A model generated the notes under the pieces. It did no database searches and was not told where the DNA came from. It worked only from the letters and a program-made list of their open reading frames with translations. A program made the position numbers and the translations under genes. 32,196 nt of DNA from Candidatus Rokuibacteriota bacterium. GTDB lineage: Bacteria; Methylomirabilota; Methylomirabilia; Rokubacteriales; CSP1-6. Shown one piece after another: positions 1 to 7,043 of this stretch (position 1 is the stretch's first letter; each line of letters starts with the position of its first letter). The stretch is from contig JAUSJX010000044.1 of the NCBI GenBank assembly GCA_030647435.1, forward strand, positions 1 through 32,196. Reading direction: 5' to 3'.

Positions 1-36
1 CTAGCCTCGATTTCCACGCCCCCGCCAACGACTAAC
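1..36. repeat. Left terminal inverted repeat of the IS
   Basis: Compared with the reverse complement of 2073-2108, bases 1-17 match perfectly. The next 12 are diverged, and bases 30-36 (GACTAAC) match in the same register, giving 29 of 36 identities. The conserved inner block may be a transposase-binding segment separate from the cleavage end. This last point is inference. Confidence 0.85.
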
Positions 37-288
37 GGCTGAGGGTCGCGATTGCCCGAATGGCGGCCTGTTGGGCCCATCTTCGTTAGTGATATCGAGT
101 ACGGTTAAGAGTAAGACTCACCGAGCTAGACACTCCGTTCTCTCGTTCATGGATGTCGGGGCGGCCGGGGAGCCGCTGCGCCTCGTGGCACCAGCTTCCC
201 TCGGACATCCACGACCTGAGGGGGAGGGCCCGAGGGCCACTCACTATATCTGGGCCATCCGAGGGAGGAGCGATAGTATGATGTCATT

Positions 289-2049
289 GTGTCGAGCACT
301 CCTCGGAAAGCACTAACGCCCTCCCGTGACGCGCGGTTCTTTCTCGCCCCCGACTCGCCCCTCCAGCGGCAGTATGAAGCGCTGCGGGGCTTCTTCGTCG
401 AGGGGGCCCCCTCCCACGTCATCGCGCGCCGCTTCGGCTACTCCCCCGGGGCCTTCCGGGTCCTCTGTCATCAGTTTCGGCACGATCCCACCAAGCGCGC
501 CGGCTTCTTCCAGCCGATCAAGCACGGGCCGCAGACCGCCCCGGTGCGGGACCGGGTGCGGACGCTGGCCGTCGCCATGCGGAAGAGGAATCTGTCCGTC
601 TACGACATCCAGCGGGAGTTGGCCGAGGCGAGCCACACGATCAGTATCAATGCCTTGACCGTCCTGCTGCGCGAGGAAGGCTTCGCCCGCCTGCCTCGCC
701 GCGCGGATGACGAGCGGCCGCGGCGCGTGAAGCCCGACGCGGCGGCCGTGGCCGACGTGCGGACGCTGAGCCTGGCGCCGCGCTCCTTCCGCACGCGTGT
801 CGGCGGCCTCTTCCTGTTTGTGCCCCTGATGCGCCAGCTCGATCTGGCCGCGGTCGTGCGCCGCGCGGCCCTGCCCGCCTCGAAGATGATCCCGGCCGCG
901 CAGGCCGTGCGGACGCTGCTGGCCCTCAAACTCCTGGGCAAAGAGCGCAAGAGCCACGTCATGGACTTGGTCTTTGACCCGGGGATCGCCCTCTTTGCCG
1001 GCCTCAACGTGGTCCCGAAGCGGTCCTATCTGGCGGCCTACAGCTCGCGGATCGACCGCCGCGGCACGCGGCGCCTCATGGACGCCTGGTTCGACGCGGT
1101 GCACGGGGCCGGCCTGGGGCGGGGGACATCGATCGATCTGGACTTCCATACCGTGCCCGCGAATGCCCAGGTCGAGCCGCTGGAAAAGCACGACGTGTCC
1201 AGCCGCAGTCGGAGTCAGAAGGGGATCCTGGTCTTTCTGGCCCGCGACGCCACCGAGCGCGTCCTCTGCTACAGCCAGGCCGGCATCTCCAAGGCCGAGC
1301 AGCCCGACGAGATCCTGCAGTTTGTCGCCTTTTGGCGGCAGCACACCGGCCGGCCGCCCGAGGAATTGGTCTTCGACTCGCAGCTGACCACGTACGCCAA
1401 TCTCCACCGCCTCAATCAGCAGGGCATCCGGTTCATGACCCTCCGCCGCCGGTCCAAGAAGATGCTCGGGGAGATCTGGAGCCGGCCGGCATCCGCGTGG
1501 CAGCGCATCACCCTGCGGTCGCTGACACGGACCTTTCGCACGCCGAAGGTTCTGGACGAACGCATGCACCTCAAGGGGTACACCGGCCCGCTCCGGCAAG
1601 TGACCGTCATCGATCTCGGCCACGAGGAGCCGACCGTTCTGCTCACCAACAACCTCACGGTGGGCGCCGCGGCGCTGGTGACCCGCTATGCCCAACGCAT
1701 GCTCATCGAGAACGGGATCTCCGAAGCCATCCAGTGCTTTCCTCTCGATGCCCTGTCCTCAATGGTCGGCCTCAAGGTCGATTTCGATCTGCAAATCACC
1801 CTCATGGCCAGCGCCCTCTACCGCCTCATGGCCGACCGGATCGGCCACGAATATGCGCGCGCGCAGGCCAAGCAGATCTTCCGCAACCTGCTGGATCTGT
1901 CCGCCACCGTCACGATCGACGACGCAGGCGTCATGGTCACCCTCGACAAGCGAGCGCATAATCCCTACCTGGTGGCCTCGCGGCTCGCGGATCAGCCCAC
2001 GCCGATGCCGTGGCTGGGCGGCACGTCGCTGCGCATCCGCTTCGCGTGA
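289..2049 (+). CDS. DDE transposase of the insertion sequence
   Basis: This 586-residue protein is predicted to cut and join the element's ends. The N-terminal 25-65 looks like a helix-turn-helix DNA-binding region, with a segment enriched in Arg/Lys to about residue 155. The catalytic core shows candidate acidic residues at D283 or D285 (context IDLDFH), D363 (VFDSQ) and E474 (context YAQRMLIENGI). Tyr, Arg and Glu of the last motif fit the Y-(2)-R-(3)-E pattern of IS4-like transposases, but the lysine expected six residues after the Glu is absent. Family assignment is therefore tentative. The start is taken as GTG at 289. A purine-rich GGAGGAG lies about 20 bases upstream, longer than ideal, so a different start is possible. 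No frameshift or internal stop is present. Confidence 0.85.
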   Translation: MSSTPRKALTPSRDARFFLAPDSPLQRQYEALRGFFVEGAPSHVIARRFGYSPGAFRVLCHQFRHDPTKRAGFFQPIKHGPQTAPVRDRVRTLAVAMRKRNLSVYDIQRELAEASHTISINALTVLLREEGFARLPRRADDERPRRVKPDAAAVADVRTLSLAPRSFRTRVGGLFLFVPLMRQLDLAAVVRRAALPASKMIPAAQAVRTLLALKLLGKERKSHVMDLVFDPGIALFAGLNVVPKRSYLAAYSSRIDRRGTRRLMDAWFDAVHGAGLGRGTSIDLDFHTVPANAQVEPLEKHDVSSRSRSQKGILVFLARDATERVLCYSQAGISKAEQPDEILQFVAFWRQHTGRPPEELVFDSQLTTYANLHRLNQQGIRFMTLRRRSKKMLGEIWSRPASAWQRITLRSLTRTFRTPKVLDERMHLKGYTGPLRQVTVIDLGHEEPTVLLTNNLTVGAAALVTRYAQRMLIENGISEAIQCFPLDALSSMVGLKVDFDLQITLMASALYRLMADRIGHEYARAQAKQIFRNLLDLSATVTIDDAGVMVTLDKRAHNPYLVASRLADQPTPMPWLGGTSLRIRFA

Positions 2050-2072
2050 TTCCGCCCCCGGGGGCCCCCAGT

Positions 2073-2108
2073 GTTAGTCTTTCCCCGCACCGTGGAAATC
2101 GAGGCTAG
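2073..2108. repeat. Right terminal inverted repeat of the IS
   Basis: This is the inverted partner of bases 1-36: the outer 17 bp are perfect, and GTTAGTC at 2073-2079 is the complement of GACTAAC at 30-36. Bases 2105-2107 also serve, on the minus strand, as the TAG stop codon of the adjacent small gene. Confidence 0.85.
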
Positions 2109-2470
2109 CCGAGGGCGCCTTCGAGGATCTCCGCGTCGGCCGCGAGGATCCCGTCGCGCATCAGGAGCCCGGCCGCTTCGATCCAGCCCCGAACCTCGGC
2201 GAGCTTCTCCTCGGTGAGGGCAGCGAGCTTGTCGGGGACGCGGAAGCCGTGCTCCGTCACCTCCGCCCGCTGCCGGCCCACCACGAGCCGCCACTCCGTC
2301 CAGCTCTCCCAGTCCGCGTGGGCGGAGACGATCACCCAGCTTGTGTAGCGCGGGAGGCCAGCGCCCGCGCACGTGCTCTGCATCATGGCCGCAACGCGCA
2401 CGCCGTCGACCTTGCCGCGTTCCTTCAGCTCGGTGAGGAGCGAGCTGAGCGAACCGTGTATCACTTTCAT
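2105..2470 (-). CDS. Hypothetical protein, 121 aa, 3' end at the IS junction
   Basis: Unknown function. The protein is small, soluble and mixed alpha/beta, with a Trp-rich centre (SWVIVSAHADWESWTEWRLV, around residues 44-63) and a helical C-terminus. A strong Shine-Dalgarno GGGAGG sits 4 bases before ATG at 2470, which supports a real gene. The stop codon TAG lies inside the terminal inverted repeat of the insertion sequence (2105-2107). The last residues may therefore differ from the original protein, and the true C-terminus may have been cut off by the insertion. I do not recognise a family. It is transcribed away from the 2491-2516 inverted repeat, which could be its operator. Confidence 0.6.
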   Translation of the reverse strand: MKVIHGSLSSLLTELKERGKVDGVRVAAMMQSTCAGAGLPRYTSWVIVSAHADWESWTEWRLVVGRQRAEVTEHGFRVPDKLAALTEEKLAEVRGWIEAAGLLMRDGILAADAEILEGALG

Positions 2471-2490
2471 GACGCCTCCCGGTGAGCGCG

Positions 2491-2516
2491 CATCCCGTTG
2501 CCGCGCCGACGGGATG
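2491..2516. promoter_or_regulatory. Perfect 8-bp inverted repeat between divergent ORFs
   Basis: CATCCCGT at 2491-2498 pairs with ACGGGATG at 2509-2516 across a 10-base spacer. It lies 20 bases upstream of the minus-strand start at 2470 and just before the plus-strand candidate start at 2539. It could be an operator or a small hairpin. Arms of this length can occur by chance in GC-rich DNA. Confidence 0.35.
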
Positions 2517-2538
2517 GCAGGAAAGCAGGAGCGATGCC

Positions 2539-2727
2539 ATGGGCGCAGACACGCCCGTGAGAGTCGGCGAAGTCCGCGAGATGCTTGGGGAGTTACGGCG
2601 TCAGGAGATGGGGACGCGGCGCGATCACGCCGGACGGCGGATGGTCAGTTGTCGATTGGTTGTCGATTACTTGTCGATTAGCGGGCCGTGCCCGCGGACG
2701 CCTGGTGAAGTAGCAGCGCCGCGCTGA
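2539..2727 (+). CDS. Possible small protein, 62 aa
   Basis: Weakly supported. An ATG at 2539 is preceded by AGGAG (2527-2531) at a 7-base spacing and opens a 62-codon frame rich in Arg and Glu, beginning MGADTPVRVGEVREMLGELR. The frame runs through the three 11-bp tandem repeats at 2649-2681, which argues that part of it may be non-coding. It ends 6 bases from the stop of the converging gene at 2734. No family recognised. Confidence 0.25.
   Translation: MGADTPVRVGEVREMLGELRRQEMGTRRDHAGRRMVSCRLVVDYLSISGPCPRTPGEVAAPR
2649..2681. repeat. Three tandem 11-bp repeats (TTGTCGATT core)
   Basis: The units are TTGTCGATTGG, TTGTCGATTAC and TTGTCGATTAG at 2649-2659, 2660-2670 and 2671-2681. The first nine bases are identical in each. 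The 11-bp period is close to one helical turn, so all copies face the same side of the DNA, as in regulator-binding sites or iterons. Function is inference. Confidence 0.7.
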
Positions 2728-2733
2728 CGCGCC

Positions 2734-3036
2734 TCAGCGGAGCATCCGCTCGAACTCTGCGGCCTCCGTCGCCTCCTCCACCGGCGACAGCTCCCCGATC
2801 CTGTTCACCATCCACGCCCCGGCCAGCCGGCGCATCTGGAGCGCCGGGCAACGTCGGCACTCTTCGACGACGGCCGTCTCCTCCCCGGCGTAGACGGACC
2901 GGATCGCGCGCCACCGATGCTTGTGCCGATGTCTCGCCCACCACTTCGTCCGGCGCCGCTCGGCGGCCTGCACGGCGGCCCCCACGCACATCATGAGCCC
3001 TGCCACCAGCAACATGGCCCCGATCATCGTGCCCAC
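2734..3036 (-). CDS. Small membrane protein with a C-x2-C motif, 100 aa
   Basis: Residues 4-24 form one hydrophobic segment (IGAMLLVAGLMMCVGAAVQA), followed by a strongly basic stretch (RRRTKWWARHRHKHRWR) and an acidic C-terminal half containing E-C-R-R-C. The positive-inside rule would place the soluble part in the cytoplasm. GTG at 3036 is chosen because AAGGAGG lies 7 bases upstream. It follows the HD hydrolase gene on the same strand with a 44-base gap, so it may be the last gene of that operon. Function is unknown. The cysteine pair could bind metal, but two cysteines alone are weak evidence. Confidence 0.55.
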   Translation of the reverse strand: MGTMIGAMLLVAGLMMCVGAAVQAAERRRTKWWARHRHKHRWRAIRSVYAGEETAVVEECRRCPALQMRRLAGAWMVNRIGELSPVEEATEAAEFERMLR

Positions 3037-3080
3037 GTCCCGTCCTCCTTCATCCCGGCGTCAGGGTGTGAACCTCGCCC

Positions 3081-3740
3081 TCATAGCGCACGCGCAGAGG
3101 TGGGAGACTCCTCCTCCGACGCGGGCCACGTCAGGGTTGGGGCGGCCAGCCTTCGCAGTTCTCGAACGACCCGCTCGAGCTCCTCGGCCAGCCCTCCTGG
3201 GCGGCGCTCCCTGAAGACGTTCACCAGGCAGGCGTAGTACCAGAGCGTCCCGGCCTTGCCGCCCGTGAAGCGGGTGAACAGCGCATCCTCGAGCGTCCGG
3301 TAGTCGGCGAGGATAGCGCGGGCGTTGTGGAGCTTGTCGGCACAGGAGACGCGCAGGACCTCCGGCGGCGCCGTGCGCAGGTGGCGGATGTAGCCTTGCT
3401 TACGAGGAAGCCACTCGGGCTTGGGGACGGTATCGGCGTCCGTGCATCCTTTGACGATTCGGGCCACCTTTTCGCCGAAACGGGTCCGGATGTCGTCGAG
3501 CCGGGGCTTGCCGCCCTGGTCCTCGACAGCGTCGTGAAGGAGCGCGGCGATGGCCTCGTCCTCATCGCCGCCGTCCTCGATCACCAGGGAGGCCACACTC
3601 AGGAGATGGCCGATGTAGGGGATCGTGGTCTCCTTGCGCGTCTGCCCCCCGTGCACGTGGCAGGCGTAGATGAGCGCCTGCTCGAATCGGTGTGTGAGCG
3701 CGGGGACGCCCGGTGAGGAATCAGCAGCGGTCGCAGTCAT
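3081..3740 (-). CDS. SpoT/RelA-type HD-domain hydrolase, 219 aa
   Basis: This is a stand-alone HD domain of the RelA/SpoT hydrolase kind, predicted to be a metal-dependent hydrolase of (p)ppGpp or a related nucleotide. All signature residues are visible: H45 in PYIGHL, H69-D70 and E73-D74 in ALLHDAVED, and D135 and N139 in CADKLHN. There is no synthetase, TGS or ACT domain, so it resembles small alarmone hydrolases with an extra C-terminal helical extension of about 60 residues. Its ATG overlaps the TGA of the DUF4236-like gene by 4 bases (3737-3740), which indicates translational coupling. It belongs to the minus-strand cassette that begins with the NERD/UvrD-like helicase. Actual substrate is unknown. 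Confidence 0.82.
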   Translation of the reverse strand: MTATAADSSPGVPALTHRFEQALIYACHVHGGQTRKETTIPYIGHLLSVASLVIEDGGDEDEAIAALLHDAVEDQGGKPRLDDIRTRFGEKVARIVKGCTDADTVPKPEWLPRKQGYIRHLRTAPPEVLRVSCADKLHNARAILADYRTLEDALFTRFTGGKAGTLWYYACLVNVFRERRPGGLAEELERVVRELRRLAAPTLTWPASEEESPTSARAL

Positions 3741-4072
3741 CGAGAGCGACCCTCCTTGGGGAGGACCGGGATGGCCGTCTCACCCTGTCGCTTGCCGTCC
3801 ACCCCGAATCGCTCGACCTTTCCTGCGCCATCGACACGTCCATATCCCGTGCGCCGGCTCATCGTGTCATAGAAGTCCACGCGGCCGGTGTCCCGATCGA
3901 CAACGGCGTATCCCGTGCGGCGCCCATGGGTATCGAAGAGGTCCACTCGCGCGGACTCACCGGCATGCGCGAGCCCCACGCCCAAGACGATGCCGATCAC
4001 CCCAAGACCCTGCTTCGACAGGTTCACGCGGAGCGGGCCGACACGAAAGGACTTCCGGAGAAACCAGCCCAT
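3737..4072 (-). CDS. DUF4236-like protein with repeats, 111 aa
   Basis: The N-terminus (MGWFLRKSFRVGPLRVNLSK, residues 1-20) matches the general form of the short DUF4236 domain. A Gly/Ile/Val-rich hydrophobic stretch follows (residues 23-37). The remainder carries about three copies of a roughly 20-residue unit with the pattern RVD-[LF]-[FY]DT-x2-RRTGY-x2-VD, the third degenerate. The ATG at 4072 is preferred over an in-frame upstream start at 4105 because GGGGGAGG lies 9 bases upstream of it. The gene is coupled to the HD hydrolase by an ATGA overlap and lies 85 bases after the helicase stop on the same strand. The role is unknown. A membrane-associated or sensor part is conceivable. Confidence 0.65.
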   Translation of the reverse strand: MGWFLRKSFRVGPLRVNLSKQGLGVIGIVLGVGLAHAGESARVDLFDTHGRRTGYAVVDRDTGRVDFYDTMSRRTGYGRVDGAGKVERFGVDGKRQGETAIPVLPKEGRSR

Positions 4073-4134
4073 CACACTTGTCCTCCCCCTTGGGAATTCC
4101 CCCACCTCGGCACACGGCGAGTCTCCCTCACCTC

Positions 4135-4153
4135 TGTGACAGGGGAGGTCACA
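4135..4153. promoter_or_regulatory. TGTGAC-N7-GTCACA inverted repeat
   Basis: TGTGAC (4135-4140) and GTCACA (4148-4153) form perfect 6-bp arms with a 7-base spacer. The site lies between the helicase stop codon (4158) and the DUF4236-like start (4072). The arms resemble the general form of CRP/FNR-family half-sites, but no promoter elements could be confirmed, so an operator role is speculative. Confidence 0.3.
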
Positions 4154-4157
4154 CCTC

Positions 4158-5822
4158 CTACGGGTCCAGAAAACGCCGGTTCAGCGGGTTCGTCGCCCGC
4201 ACCACCAGCTCCAGGCGCACCGTGGCGCGGGTCATGCCGGCGAAGAGCAGACGATCGGTTCTCTCCGGCTCCGGCGGATCCGGGTCCACGTCCACCAGGA
4301 TGACCGCCGGCGACTCCTGCCCCTTGAAGCGACCGACGCTGTCGAAGGTGATCTGCCCCGGCGTCGTGAGCTGATTGCCGAGGAGGTCGTACTCTCCGGT
4401 GAACCGGCGCAGCCGGTAGTTGCCGACTCGCTCGGGTCCGTCGAGCACTGACCGAGCCGCTCCAGGGGTGACCACGTGATAGGTCGTGAGCACGGCGATC
4501 TGGCTGTGAGAGAAGCCGCGGCCCAGGAGGTCGCCGATGACCTTGGCGACCAGGCGAGGCTGGTCCTCGGGCGCGTCGTACTGGCTGACGCCGACTCCGA
4601 GGCCGGGCAATTCGTTCATGGCCTCGAACTCGAAGGGCAGCGTGCGCCGGATGAACCGCGCGATGGACTGCGGTGATCGGTAGTTCGCCCGCGCGCGGTA
4701 GCCCACGAACCCGGGCAGGACCACTGATCGTTGGTCGCGGAGATTCTGATCGGGATCCTCGAGCCAGAGCACATCGTGAGGGTCCCGGAGGAAGAGCCCA
4801 AGGATGTCCGCCCAGACGGGCTCGAAATCCTGCCCTTCGTCCACGATCACCGTGTCGAACTTCCAGTGCTCGGGCACCGCCTCGGCGATCACGCGCTCGG
4901 ACACCGTCTCCCAGAACCGGGGGTCGCGCTTCATCTCGTCGAAATCGAGGCGCTGCCCCCTCTCCTCGAGAAACCGCGCGCACAGGCCGTTGAACGTCAC
5001 GACCATGCCTCCGGGCCGTACGACGACCTTGAGGCGCTCGCTCAGCGGCCGGTTGAAGCAGACCAGGAGCGGCCGCCGCTCGCGGCGGAGGGCATCGTCG
5101 AAGAAGTGCCGGGCGATCTGTGTCTTGCCCGATCCCGCCGTCCCGTAGATACGCAGGCGCAGGGGGTCCATCTCGAGCCCGCCGAGCAACCGCACCAGCC
5201 CGCCGCTCAGCCGCGTGAAGGCCTTCTCCTGGCCCGTCACGTGCGCGTGAATGTCCGGCACCAGCTCGAAGGTCTGACGGAGGAAGCCCCGGACCGTCTC
5301 GGCCCATGCCTCCCGATCGGGATTCCCCGGCCCCAGGCACGCGTCGATGCGCTCGGGGAGCTGGGCGCGCTGGGTAGCGTCCACGACCCGGCTTGGGTCG
5401 AGGGCCGCCGCGTTGATCCCCACGAGTCGATGGGCCGGGCAGTAGATCAGATAATCGAGATCGATGGCCCGGCCGCCCTGGGTCCGCCGGAACTTGTCGC
5501 GCACGTTGTCCAGCGCGCGCTGCACCTGATCCACGACGCTCTTGGACCGGTCGGCGTAGTGGGCGATCAGCCCGTCCTCGGTTTCCTCGAGCGTCCCGTC
5601 CTTCTGCTCGATGAGCAGCGCCTTGCCGGCCCGGTTGACGACCACGAAGTCGAGCTCGCCGAACACGGTCTCGCCCGGCCACTCCCGCGTCCAGTGGACA
5701 CCATGAAACACCGTGTAGCTATCGGGCAGCCGGGCCTGGAGCAGGCGCAAGGTCTCGATCTCGTGGCGATTGGCGCCAGCCAGCTCCAGCCGGGCAATGT
5801 CGGAGGGAACGATGCGCGCCAC
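4158..5822 (-). CDS. NERD-type nuclease / UvrD-like SF1 helicase fusion, 554 aa
   Basis: A predicted DNA nuclease-helicase. The N-terminal part resembles a NERD/PD-(D/E)xK nuclease, with D58 in GELDF and E72-x-K74 in LIEQKDG. The C-terminal half is a superfamily 1A helicase: Walker A around K233 (GTAGSGKT), Walker B at D328-E329 (VIVDEGQDF), motif III DPDQNL, motif IV ANYRS, a late motif with RFKGQESPAVILV, and motif VI FAGMTRATVRLELV. At 554 residues it is compact, lacking the large insertions of true UvrD, as is usual for NERD-fused helicases. It is the first gene of a minus-strand cassette and diverges from the ARPP-1 gene across 138 bases. Similar fusions occur in phage-defence islands. 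That role is inferred. Confidence 0.85.
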   Translation of the reverse strand: MARIVPSDIARLELAGANRHEIETLRLLQARLPDSYTVFHGVHWTREWPGETVFGELDFVVVNRAGKALLIEQKDGTLEETEDGLIAHYADRSKSVVDQVQRALDNVRDKFRRTQGGRAIDLDYLIYCPAHRLVGINAAALDPSRVVDATQRAQLPERIDACLGPGNPDREAWAETVRGFLRQTFELVPDIHAHVTGQEKAFTRLSGGLVRLLGGLEMDPLRLRIYGTAGSGKTQIARHFFDDALRRERRPLLVCFNRPLSERLKVVVRPGGMVVTFNGLCARFLEERGQRLDFDEMKRDPRFWETVSERVIAEAVPEHWKFDTVIVDEGQDFEPVWADILGLFLRDPHDVLWLEDPDQNLRDQRSVVLPGFVGYRARANYRSPQSIARFIRRTLPFEFEAMNELPGLGVGVSQYDAPEDQPRLVAKVIGDLLGRGFSHSQIAVLTTYHVVTPGAARSVLDGPERVGNYRLRRFTGEYDLLGNQLTTPGQITFDSVGRFKGQESPAVILVDVDPDPPEPERTDRLLFAGMTRATVRLELVVRATNPLNRRFLDP

Positions 5823-5960
5823 GGTTCTGCCCTGGGTGTGGGCGCAGGGAGCGTACCACGCGAGGGGGATCGTGCGGTCTGTGACCTTCCCTGTCAGAGC
5901 ACCCGCCTATCCTGCATTCCACAGCACAGAACCCGCAGCGTCATCGAGGAGGAATTGTTC

Positions 5961-6893
5961 ATGCCCCATGCGGCCGAAATCAGTCCGATCGCGCGAATAT
6001 TCGGAAACATCTTGGTAGGCGAGCCCCTGAGGCACGGAGCGCTCACCGTCGTCCCCATGCTCGCGCCCATGCTCACCGAACCCGCGTGGCTCACGCTGGC
6101 CGAGGCCGGCGACCGGGTGCAGGTCACCGAGGTCGACGAGGCGGGCTCCGTCCCCACCCTCAAGGTCGCCAACATGGCCGACCGGCCGCTGCTCCTCCTC
6201 GACGGCGAGGAGCTGGTGGGCGCGAAGCAGAACCGCATCCTCAACGCCACCGTCCTCGTCGCCGCCCGCACCGAGACGACGATCCCCGTGAGCTGCGTCG
6301 AGCAGGGGCGCTGGGGCTACCGCGGGCGCCACTTTGCACCGGGCGACGCCTCCCTCTTCGCCTCCGTGCGCCAGAAGAAAGCGGCCTGGGTGACGCGCTC
6401 GATTCGCGCCGGCCGCGGGCACATGGCCGACCAGGGCGGCGTCTGGGACGAGCTCGCGTCCAAGACCGCCGAGCATAGCGTCGCGAGTCCGACCGGAGCG
6501 ATGCGTGACTTCTACCAGCGGTACGAGGCGGAGATGGCCGACGCGCGCCGGGAGCTTGCGCCGGTGCCGGGGCAGATAGGTTCGCTCGTGTACCTCTCCG
6601 GCCGCTGGGCGGGCATGGACCTCCTGGCCGGTCCGAGCCTCTTCGGGAAGGTTTGGCCGCGCCTCTGCGCCGGGTATGCGGCGGATGCGATTCGCCGGAA
6701 ACCCAGCAGCTGCCTCATGCCGAGCCCGAGCGCGGTGCTCCGCCGGCTCTCGGGGTGTCCCGTCGAAGCAGCCCAGGCCGTGGGCCTCGGGACCGAGTAT
6801 CGCCTCACCGGGCAGACGACTGTCGGCGCCGCCCTCATCGCGGACGATCGCGTCGCCCACCTGATGGCCTTCCCAGTCGTCGGCGCCAGGTAA
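5961..6893 (+). CDS. ARPP-1 family protein, 310 aa
   Basis: The whole protein resembles the ARPP-1 domain, an uncharacterised family associated with ARG/rhodanese/phosphatase neighbourhoods in conflict-type systems. Visible features are a conserved-looking core around residues 60-100 (VANMADRPLLLLDGEELVGAKQNR is positions 70-93), the segment IPVSCVEQGRWGYRG (about 111-125), and a C-terminal half with YLSGRWAGMDLL and the closing HLMAFP. The frame is open far upstream, but ATG at 5961 is chosen because GAGGAGG (5947-5953) gives an 7-base spacing and the upstream part is antisense to the helicase gene. No catalytic residues can be assigned. It opens the plus-strand operon that leads to the AddAB-like pair, although a 150-base gap follows it. 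Confidence 0.75.
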   Translation: MPHAAEISPIARIFGNILVGEPLRHGALTVVPMLAPMLTEPAWLTLAEAGDRVQVTEVDEAGSVPTLKVANMADRPLLLLDGEELVGAKQNRILNATVLVAARTETTIPVSCVEQGRWGYRGRHFAPGDASLFASVRQKKAAWVTRSIRAGRGHMADQGGVWDELASKTAEHSVASPTGAMRDFYQRYEAEMADARRELAPVPGQIGSLVYLSGRWAGMDLLAGPSLFGKVWPRLCAGYAADAIRRKPSSCLMPSPSAVLRRLSGCPVEAAQAVGLGTEYRLTGQTTVGAALIADDRVAHLMAFPVVGAR

Positions 6894-6906
6894 AACTTCT
6901 GTGCTA

Positions 6907-6935
6907 TTGACAAGGCCTTGCGACCCGCCGAACAT
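6907..6935 (+). promoter_or_regulatory. Candidate sigma70 promoter before the TY-Chap gene
   Basis: TTGACA at 6907-6912 is a perfect -35 box, followed after 17 bases by GAACAT (6930-6935), a poor -10 match. It lies about 110 bases upstream of the start at 7044, in the only sizeable gap of the plus-strand operon. The -10 is weak, so confidence is low. Confidence 0.3.
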
Positions 6936-7043
6936 CACGGCACTCCCTGCCGCGGGGGAACCAGCTCACCCGTCAGTTGCAGCGGTGTCTGTCGAGAACT
7001 CGAGCACGACGACGAGTCGAAACGCTGCAAGCAGGAGATGGCC

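Larger units (their letters stand above)
1..2108 (+). mobile_element. Complete DDE-type insertion sequence, about 2.1 kb
   Basis: The element is bounded by a perfect 17-bp inverted repeat, CTAGCCTCGATTTCCAC at 1-17 and its reverse complement at 2092-2108. It contains one long gene, the transposase at 289-2049. The inverted repeats extend imperfectly to 36 bp. The left terminus coincides with the first base of the window, so the left flank and any target-site duplication cannot be seen. The right terminus lies in the 3' end of a small minus-strand gene. An intact transposase and matched ends suggest a recent, possibly still mobile copy. Confidence 0.9.

Noticed and set aside
4731-5960. Upstream extension of the ARPP-1 frame
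   Set aside because: The extended part is antisense to the NERD/helicase gene, and a proper Shine-Dalgarno marks the start at 5961.
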